Part shown: piece after piece, positions 7,901-11,623 of the stretch
Layout: every line of letters begins with the position of its first letter
How positions within the stretch are numbered: position 1 is the stretch's first letter
DNA from: Chloroflexales bacterium
GTDB lineage: Bacteria > Chloroflexota > Chloroflexia > Chloroflexales > Chloroflexaceae
DNA: 11,623 bases
Assembly: GCA_013336035.1 (NCBI GenBank)
Contig: JAAXUL010000162.1
Span: forward strand, 1-11,623
Reading direction: 5' to 3'
Notes under the pieces: generated by a model
Databases searched by the model: none
What the model was told of the DNA's origin: nothing
The model's input: the letters and a program-made list of their open reading frames with translations, nothing else
Program-made: the position numbers and the translations under genes

Positions 7901-9639
7901 AGGCTATTGTCGAATACCTCCAGGGCGACCCCGGGGATGCCCGCCTCACCTGCATCCTGCATGCTGTTATAGCTGGCGTCGCTCCACACCCGGCCGCCGA
8001 CGAGGGCATAGGCGCAGAGCAACTCGAGGTCGCCCAGGTTGCTCGCCTTGCTCGCGGCGTGGGTGTCGATCCCAATCAGCTGGGGGCGAGCCGAGATCGC
8101 GCCGCTGGCGCTTGGCCCGGCGGCCCGCTCGAAGAAGCGCACCTCCTGGGTGCCCAGCCCGCCGAGCGCGGTGGTCGCCAGGGTCTCGCCCACGGCATCG
8201 ACGCCCGTCCGGTCGTTCAGCACACTGGCGAGGGCGCCCATGTGGTTCTCGATATGGGCGTTCGGGCCGCCATAGTGGGTATTGTCGTCGAAGGCCTCGG
8301 CGGATCCGAAGGTCCAGGCGCCGCCCTGGTAGCGGTAGTAGAGCGTGTCGCCCTGGGCCACGGTGATCTTCTCGCCCCCGGGGATCAAACTGGTCGAGAT
8401 GCCATCGTTGAAGACCTGGTCGCCGGTGCGGTCGCGGAGGCCAAGGACCATCAGGGGGGTGTCCCAGGCTGGGGCGCCGGGCGCGGGCCGGTTACTCAGG
8501 AACTCGATGTCGGTGAGCAGCGGCTGTGGATAGTAGATGGTCTGCCTGTCGGCCGCCATATCGCTCACCCCGCGCCAGGGGTTCCAGGCTTTGACGAGAT
8601 AGTTTCCCGCCACATGGTTCCAATTGCCGTATTCGCCGAAGGTACTGCCTTCGTGGCGAGCGCTCAGGGGCAGGCTGTTGCCGAGATCCTGGGTAAGATC
8701 GCGCCCCCACCAGCCTGTCGCCAGGTTGTAGACGAGCACGTGGGCCTGTGGTGAGACCACAAAGTTCAGCCCGCTCATCAGGGGCCTGCCGCCGACGATG
8801 CCCCGCTCGGCGCTGTCGGTGACGCCGACGACTAGGATCGGCTCTGTGGCATTGGCCGCGAACGGGTAGAACTCTAGCGCGAAGGGCCAGAGGTCGGCCT
8901 TGACGGTGGGGCTGGCCGAGATACGGTCCAGGTTGATTGGGATGGAGCCCTGGTGCGCCGGGATGGCGCCGCCTGTCAGCGCGAAGCGCTCGATCCGCTT
9001 CGGGCCAATATTGACCACAAAGAGCGAGCGCCCATCGGGGCTGACCTCGAGGTCGCCCAGGCTGGTCTTGCCCACCTGTGGCACGACATCGATATCGTGG
9101 GCGCCTGTGTGGCTCGCGGCAACGGCGCCCGGCACGGCCAGCGAGCCCAGCAGCGACCAGCCGGCGCCGACCCGCTGGAGCACGTAGATCCCGCCGGCGC
9201 CCGCGGGGCCGTAGCCGGCCAGGCGCTTGGTGAAGGCGGCAACGAACAGGCGCTCGCGTCCGCTCGCCCGCCCGTCATCGTAGGCCAGGCCATAGACCGC
9301 GCCGACATTGCGCATGGCGGCCAGGGCGGCGCCGGCGCCGCCCGCCGTCAGGGCCTGCACGGCGGGCAGATCGAGGGCCTGGCTCTGGCTTAGCCGCGAG
9401 CCCGAGTGGAAGGAGAGCGTGTTTGCCTCGCGGGTGGCGACAAGCTGATCGGGCTGGCTCAGGCAGGCGACGGCGCTGCCGAAGGCTCCGCCCGAGGCGA
9501 TGCGGGGGGCGACCTCGTGGGCGTCGGCGACCAGGGGTAGCAGCCAGCCCCAAGGCAATGGCGTCAGGGTGAGGGCCGCTACAAGCAGGACGATGAGGAT
9601 CGCGGCCGGGCTGAGGCGAAGCTGTAGACAGCGGCGCAT
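4966..9639 (-). CDS. Large secreted SdrD_B/DUF11 repeat surface protein
   Basis: A 1557-residue exported protein. Residues 1-40 are a signal peptide: a basic MRRCLQLRL start, a hydrophobic core (10-35), then VADA. Residues about 45-540 are rich in Gly and beta strands and contain GDLEVSPDGRSLFVVN, typical of beta-propeller (YVTN/lactonase-like) repeats. Two SdrD_B-type domains follow at about 545-685 and 687-805. The second has the full acidic loop GDGDGDGIQDAGEPG; the first has a reduced form (SYNSMQDAGEAG). Four DUF11-type Ig-like repeats start near 808, 934, 1060 and 1188. Several end in a TPGDDPxDN pattern. The last 240 residues form an unrecognised domain with several cysteines. No LPXTG, cell-wall repeat or C-terminal membrane anchor is visible. 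The start at 9639 is supported by AGGAG five bases upstream and by the signal peptide; the frame extends upstream to 9729 with no signal character. It is probably a surface or matrix protein or adhesin, and its precise role is unknown. Confidence 0.85.
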   Translation of the reverse strand: MRRCLQLRLSPAAILIVLLVAALTLTPLPWGWLLPLVADAHEVAPRIASGGAFGSAVACLSQPDQLVATREANTLSFHSGSRLSQSQALDLPAVQALTAGGAGAALAAMRNVGAVYGLAYDDGRASGRERLFVAAFTKRLAGYGPAGAGGIYVLQRVGAGWSLLGSLAVPGAVAASHTGAHDIDVVPQVGKTSLGDLEVSPDGRSLFVVNIGPKRIERFALTGGAIPAHQGSIPINLDRISASPTVKADLWPFALEFYPFAANATEPILVVGVTDSAERGIVGGRPLMSGLNFVVSPQAHVLVYNLATGWWGRDLTQDLGNSLPLSARHEGSTFGEYGNWNHVAGNYLVKAWNPWRGVSDMAADRQTIYYPQPLLTDIEFLSNRPAPGAPAWDTPLMVLGLRDRTGDQVFNDGISTSLIPGGEKITVAQGDTLYYRYQGGAWTFGSAEAFDDNTHYGGPNAHIENHMGALASVLNDRTGVDAVGETLATTALGGLGTQEVRFFERAAGPSASGAISARPQLIGIDTHAASKASNLGDLELLCAYALVGGRVWSDASYNSMQDAGEAGIPGVALEVFDNSLTPASAPALATATSDSQGRYLFAVPPNTPVGIRIAAASRAALAAQGYRITRQNQGGSDTVDSDASQAWGYIEFAPPGSTRTGSAIAPPWRESEGRFYDIGLTRLQPTGTIGDRVWGDGDGDGIQDAGEPGIAGVNVALESSGGTVTLVGVSTSIATDSIGRYRFRDLAPGIYRVRFGVPLGMRATLRDQGGDDTRDSDTDGALGHTTPDFTLDENQTDMSRDFGLLASVDMEIAKSGPATAAAGQSFSYTLVARNRSAAPADGVVVADSLPAGLSYVSAIPAPSSRSGQSLTWALGTMAGNASQSIVVNVRAATSFTPAAATTQTITNCATISTSLPDTSPGNNSACAPTTLQRPEVRIIKSAPPVALVGEAFTYELRYENRGAAAANVTLSDPLPAGLTFIGFTFNGGPCGYSATNRAVVCTFGSLPPGVSDLVRFSVRAEATIGGASVTNSATISCATPGDDPGDNLSSATTSILFPDPELSLRIGPRPLPVGEPGTITATYRNAGTGIARSAVLTVTHDPGASLGAVPGGCAYSAASRQAICGLGDLAPGAAGELILPVRLPATPADAASFGPDTFGATAEIGAATPERPADQGDDRAADRVDVIRPNVYVTAAGPDDTARLAWGSGFVYDVGYGNRHSARPDLTRVAEGSALTITLPADVDYLAASVPPTSVSGQVLVWQLGTLAPLQAGSLRIAVRTDVPAGSQLHLEAAISTATPGDDPADNRAAVDTAVVRPPERIPAPGGGLRLAIHSELDPRDGGASETDAVYLTPPGAARIVWPAGEVLDFTPRLDGYSLEDPGWPFEHRARVVGWSVVGLEVNGRTLEPSGADSRGQAGCRPGDAPRLTPRALAGCAYAYVGAYAEGRSVDDFLPTAALREAELAGQAHLYWTQPPAPPMRDDVYLYTVSPLEPTRLTVEVEVEVWVINACPDFLIDPLGSCGVPVEMPEPLHATQTVRRAFEVTLLVPRSVVGPGQ
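5126..5147. repeat. Hexanucleotide tandem repeat inside the large surface-protein gene
   Basis: Three perfect copies of acctcg in a row plus a partial fourth. On the coding strand they spell alternating Val-Glu (VEVEVEV). The repeat is in frame, so changes in copy number would lengthen or shorten one beta strand without a frameshift. Confidence 0.7.
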
Positions 9640-9644
9640 ACCTG

Positions 9645-9649
9645 CTCCT
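9645..9649 (-). promoter_or_regulatory. Ribosome-binding site for the large surface protein
   Basis: The minus strand reads AGGAG five bases before the ATG at 9639. It fixes the start at the signal peptide rather than at upstream in-frame ATGs up to 9729. Confidence 0.7.
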
Positions 9650-9699
9650 GTGCGATGACGACGATGCCCGCGAAGACCAATCTGCCGAGGGCGCTTACT

Positions 9700-9712
9700 A
9701 CCGTGGTACGGT
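9700..9712. promoter_or_regulatory. Small dyad in the divergent intergenic region; possible operator
   Basis: ACCGT-GGT-ACGGT is a 5-bp inverted repeat around a 3-base centre. It lies about 20 bases upstream of the -10-like element of the CAP-protein gene and about 60 bases upstream of the large surface-protein start. Its position would suit a regulator acting on both divergent genes. A dyad this short can arise by chance. Confidence 0.25.
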
Positions 9713-9730
9713 GATGGAACGGACGGCACC

Positions 9731-9736
9731 TACAAT
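9731..9736 (+). promoter_or_regulatory. Likely -10 element for the CAP-domain gene
   Basis: TACAAT matches the TATAAT consensus at five of six positions and would start a transcript about 40 bases before the ATG at 9784. No good -35 hexamer is seen 16-18 bases upstream, where GC-rich text around the 9700-9712 dyad lies, so an activator or a different sigma factor may be involved. Confidence 0.4.
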
Positions 9737-9783
9737 GGGTCCGGGAGGGTCTCAGAACGGGTGAACCTTGCAGGAGCACATCT

Positions 9784-10347
9784 ATGCCGCGCCACATCCC
9801 GCTGACCCTGGTCGTCGTAGTGATCGCCGCCTCGGGCCTGCTGATGGCAAGCCTGCGGGCGGGGGCCGCGGGCGAGGTCAGAGTCTTTCTGCCCGCCACA
9901 AGCTGCCCCGGCTGCACGGGCCCCACGGCGCAGCCGAGCCCGACGCCCGAGGACGCCAACGCCTTCGAGAGCCGCATGATCCAGCTGGTGAACGAGGCCC
10001 GGGTGGCGGCCGGCTGCCCCGCGGCGACACCCCACCCCATCCTGATGAGCGCCACCAGAGAGTGGAGCGAGTATATGCGTGCAAACAACCTCGGCGAGCA
10101 CGCCCCCTCGGACTTCTACACCAGCCGGGGCTACCCGACGAACGCCGTGCTCGAGAATATCGCCGGCGGCTCTGACATCCCCGAGTATGTCTTCGATGGC
10201 TGGATGGGATCGCCGCTCCACAGGCGCAACCTGCTGTTTTGTTACATGCCCGACAACCCCTCGTACGACCCGTCGGTCTTCTACGAGGTCGGGGTGGGCT
10301 ACAGCAACGGCTACTGGACCCTGGCCATCGCAGATCGCGCCCCCTAG
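9784..10347 (+). CDS. Secreted CAP (SCP/PR-1-like) domain protein
   Basis: A 187-residue exported protein. Residues 1-29 are a signal peptide (PLTLVVVVIAASGLLMAS core, Ala/Gly-rich end). A short linker with a CPGC pair (41-44) and a Pro/Thr stretch follows. The CAP domain starts near residue 58 (FESRMIQLVNEARVAAGCP). The four cavity residues of the CAP fold are present: H106 in GEHAPSD, E124 in ENIAGG, H146 in GSPLHRRNLL and E168 in YEVGVGYSNGYWTLAIAD. Bacterial CAP proteins are extracellular; their reactions are mostly unknown, with protease, metal-binding and ligand-binding roles proposed. The ATG at 9784 has AGGAG seven bases upstream. The gene is divergent from the large surface-protein gene and is the only plus-strand gene recognised with confidence. 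Its TAG sits in a CTAG tetranucleotide facing a minus-strand ORF. Confidence 0.9.
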   Translation: MPRHIPLTLVVVVIAASGLLMASLRAGAAGEVRVFLPATSCPGCTGPTAQPSPTPEDANAFESRMIQLVNEARVAAGCPAATPHPILMSATREWSEYMRANNLGEHAPSDFYTSRGYPTNAVLENIAGGSDIPEYVFDGWMGSPLHRRNLLFCYMPDNPSYDPSVFYEVGVGYSNGYWTLAIADRAP

Positions 10348-10569
10348 CCCCGCTTCGCCAGCGCCGCCCCCGGCCCGCTTCGCCAGCGCCGCCAGCACCG
10401 CCGCGCGCTCCTCGGGCGTGAGGGTGTCGCAGGCCAGCACGCACTGGTAGGCCCGATCCATGGCGTGGGCCTCCCCGCCTGCCATGCCCGCACTGCCCTG
10501 CCGCCCATCAAGCTGCCGCCGGCGCCGTGCGCTCATCACGCCCCCCTTGTCCCTGGCTCGCCGCTTCAT
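10344..10569 (-). pseudogene. Small coupled ORF with a frameshifting 3' duplication
   Basis: A basic leader is followed by a helical stretch DRAYQCVLACDTLTPEERAA. The ATG at 10569 overlaps the TGA of the Ig-like gene as ATGA; an internal ATG at 10536 has a better ribosome site (AAGGGGGG). As it stands the frame does not stop at the end of this stretch but runs on to 9730, antisense to the whole CAP gene, which is unlikely to be coding. A 20-bp segment is repeated at a 25-base offset (10349-10368 and 10374-10393). Removing one 25-bp unit gives a 66-residue protein ending LAKRG and stopping at TAG 10346-10344, in the same CTAG that ends the CAP gene. So the ORF was probably intact before the duplication, or the duplication is an assembly error. 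The product is not recognised. Confidence 0.4.
10349..10393. repeat. 25-bp tandem duplication (two identical 20-bp copies)
   Basis: The segment cccgcttcgccagcgccgcc occurs at 10349-10368 and again at 10374-10393, separated by five bases. The offset of 25 is not a multiple of three, so it shifts the frame of any gene reading through it. It begins two bases after the CAP stop codon. Confidence 0.9.
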
Positions 10570-11210
10570 CGCGCCACCGCCGGCGCGTACACTGTCGGGT
10601 AGGTGACGCTCGCCAGCTCGATCTGCCCCAGGCCGGCGCTCGCGGTCAGGTTGCCCGCCGGGTCGACGAGGGCCAGCGCGTAGTGGTAGGCGCCGGGCGT
10701 CAGCTGATCGCGGGGCAGCAGGTCGGCCAGGTTGACCGCCACCTCGGCGCTGACCGTGGCGCCCTGTGCGCCGCTCGCCTCGTCCCAGGCGATGCGCCCC
10801 GCCCCCAGTGGGTAGATCGCCCAGTCCAGCCCGGGGGCCTGCGCGTCGATGGGCTGGCGGCTCACCACCAGGGCCACGGCCCAGGGCAGAGCGCCATCGC
10901 CGTCGCTGTAGGTCGCCCCAGCGACCGCGAGGGTCTGGAGGACGGTCGCCCGAGGGTCGGGGGTGACCGTCAGCGGCTCGCCGAAGGCGCCGGCCGGGGC
11001 GGTCCGGTCGTAGACCACGCTAAGCGTCACGGCGAGGGTGTTGCCGATCTGGTCGGCGACCTCGACGGCCCGCTCGTGCGCGCCCTCGGCGTCAGGCAGG
11101 GGGATGCTCAGCAGGAAGGGCGCGCCGGCCAGGGGTATGGGGCTCGCCCCGGCGACAAGCTCGCGCAGCGTCGCGAGGCCGCTGCACTCGCCGGCGTCCT
11201 CGACTAGCAC
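10566..11210 (-). CDS. C-terminal part of an Ig-like secreted protein, 5' part missing
   Basis: At least 214 residues of a beta-rich protein. ERAVEVADQIGNTLAVTLSV and VVYDRTAPAGAFG follow the pattern of bacterial Ig-like adhesin modules ('D..GN....' and 'YDRTAPT'). A second module has LVDPAGNLTASAG, and the protein ends VTYPTVYAPAVAR. No signal peptide or ribosome site lies near the GTG at 11210. The frame reads convincingly further upstream (AISPAPGYTDEPALG) to about 11245, where the DNA changes character; it is formally open to a TGA at 11336-11334. The true N-terminus is therefore probably lost at a sequence junction. The closing VYAPAVAR resembles the short VYLPLV-type ends I associate with secreted Chloroflexota proteins; that is recollection, not proof. 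The stop overlaps the start of the next small ORF. The protein is probably extracellular, with an unknown binding role. Confidence 0.6.
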   Translation of the reverse strand: MLVEDAGECSGLATLRELVAGASPIPLAGAPFLLSIPLPDAEGAHERAVEVADQIGNTLAVTLSVVYDRTAPAGAFGEPLTVTPDPRATVLQTLAVAGATYSDGDGALPWAVALVVSRQPIDAQAPGLDWAIYPLGAGRIAWDEASGAQGATVSAEVAVNLADLLPRDQLTPGAYHYALALVDPAGNLTASAGLGQIELASVTYPTVYAPAVAR

Positions 11211-11244
11211 GCCCAGGGCGGGCTCGTCGGTGTAGCCGGGGGCC

Positions 11245-11370
11245 GGCGATATGGCAGTGCATGCAAAGTTCGGGGTTCTGCTTGATGTGTTCGAGCGGTT
11301 GATCCAGCTTAATGAAATAGGCGAGATCGGCCATCACGCGCACTTCGGGATTCGTAAGCAGTACGGCCGG
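11245..11370 (-). other. Short open frame with a CXXCH haem-binding motif, fragment
   Basis: The minus strand reads, after a TAA, about 38 residues including MADLAYFIKLDQPLEHIKQN and then CMHCH, a c-type haem attachment motif. GC is lower than in the rest of the window, and the fragment stops making sense where the Ig-like protein frame begins. The plus strand of the same stretch is also open, as a 53-codon frame from ATG 11251 to TGA 11412 in the same codon register, so coding strand and function cannot be settled. It may be a piece of a cytochrome gene from another genome or locus. Confidence 0.25.
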
Positions 11371-11380
11371 CGGTTACCTT

Positions 11381-11594
11381 TCACGGCAGACCGCATCCGC
11401 AGCAGCCTATGAATTCCCGGTAGGTATAGCTCCGGTCCTGATAAACTACGGCGGTGCGATCCGCATACCGGTCGGCATTACGGCGCAAAAATTCCCCCAG
11501 CACCAGTTCCTTGGGATAATTATTATCCTTATCCTTTCCCTTGTACCAATCCTCGACAATATTTCCGCCCTCCTTCTTTTGAATAGGTCTCCAT
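11381..11594 (-). pseudogene. N-terminal fragment of an AMP-dependent acyl-CoA synthetase/ligase, frameshifted
   Basis: The minus strand encodes YPKELVLGEFLRRNADRYAD, then RTAVVYQDRSYTYREF. This is the typical start of acyl-CoA ligases of the adenylate-forming family ('L..R.A.RY.D.TAVV..D...TYREL'). The family then continues for about 450 more residues, but here the frame turns into unrelated text near 11415 and stops at 11383-11381. An ATG at 11594-11592 has a strong GGGGGAGGG nine bases upstream. It reads METYSKEGG, in a frame one base off from the ligase frame; joining the two frames near 11573 would give a normal N-terminus (METYSKEGG-NIVEDWYKG). So there is a single-base frameshift and a 3' truncation. 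The base composition is much less GC-rich than the main locus. Confidence 0.5.
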
Positions 11595-11623
11595 GACGTT
11601 CAGCCCTCCCCCGGGAAATAGCG

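Noticed and set aside
7747..8754. A 335-residue plus-strand frame inside the large surface-protein gene
   Set aside because: It is antisense to a convincing SdrD_B and propeller-coding region and has no recognisable domain. Long antisense frames are expected at this GC content.
9730..10343. Minus-strand frame running antisense through the whole CAP gene
   Set aside because: The CAP gene has all family residues on the plus strand. The minus frame there is only kept open by high GC and follows a frameshifting duplication.
1..11623. CRISPR arrays, tRNA or rRNA genes, insertion-sequence ends, phage genes, toxin-antitoxin pairs
   Set aside because: No regularly spaced repeats, tRNA-like folds, transposase motifs or phage proteins were recognised on reading either strand.

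Overview
The window is GC-rich bacterial DNA (about 70% by eye over the first 11.2 kb). It carries part of a Tad/Flp-type (type IVc) pilus or secretion locus next to genes for secreted surface proteins. The Tad machinery without a visible secretin gene, the secreted SdrD_B/DUF11 protein and the very GC-rich coding suggest Chloroflexota or another high-GC lineage with a monoderm-like envelope. This assignment is an inference and rests on no marker gene.

Layout. All genes from 1 to 9639 are on the minus strand, so transcription runs from right to left. A 1557-residue secreted protein (4966-9639) has an N-terminal region with beta-propeller-like strands, two SdrD_B-type domains and four DUF11-type repeats. 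A hairpin lies directly after its stop. Then comes the Tad gene set: tadE-like pseudopilin (4484-4900), a second TadE/TadG-like protein (3855-4466), cpaB-like SAF protein (2924-3802), a CpaF-family ATPase (1680-2903), a CpaE-like deviant-Walker ATPase (353-1621), and the first 112 codons of a second CpaF-family ATPase (1-336) cut by the window edge. Short gaps and a stop/start overlap suggest one operon. The two CpaF paralogues flanking CpaE are the most notable part of this set.

On the plus strand, divergent from the large surface protein, is a secreted CAP-domain protein (9784-10347). The shared 144-bp upstream region holds a -10-like TACAAT and a small dyad. Downstream, on the minus strand, lie the C-terminal part of an Ig-like secreted protein (10566 to about 11245) and a small coupled ORF. 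The 3' end of that small ORF seems to have been thrown out of frame by a 25-bp tandem duplication.

From about 11245 to the end the sequence changes character. GC falls, the Ig-like protein loses its 5' part, and fragments of unrelated genes appear: a short frame with a CXXCH motif, and an AMP-dependent acyl-CoA ligase N-terminus carrying a frameshift. This looks like a chimeric contig end or a degraded insertion, and it should not be used for gene-neighbourhood reasoning.

Working model: the CpaF and CpaE ATPases power and position a membrane-anchored pilus or secretion machine. CpaB is an assembly component, and the TadE/TadG proteins are minor pseudopilins. The large repeat protein and the CAP protein are probably exported surface or matrix components. 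A functional link between these and the Tad machine is suggested only by proximity.
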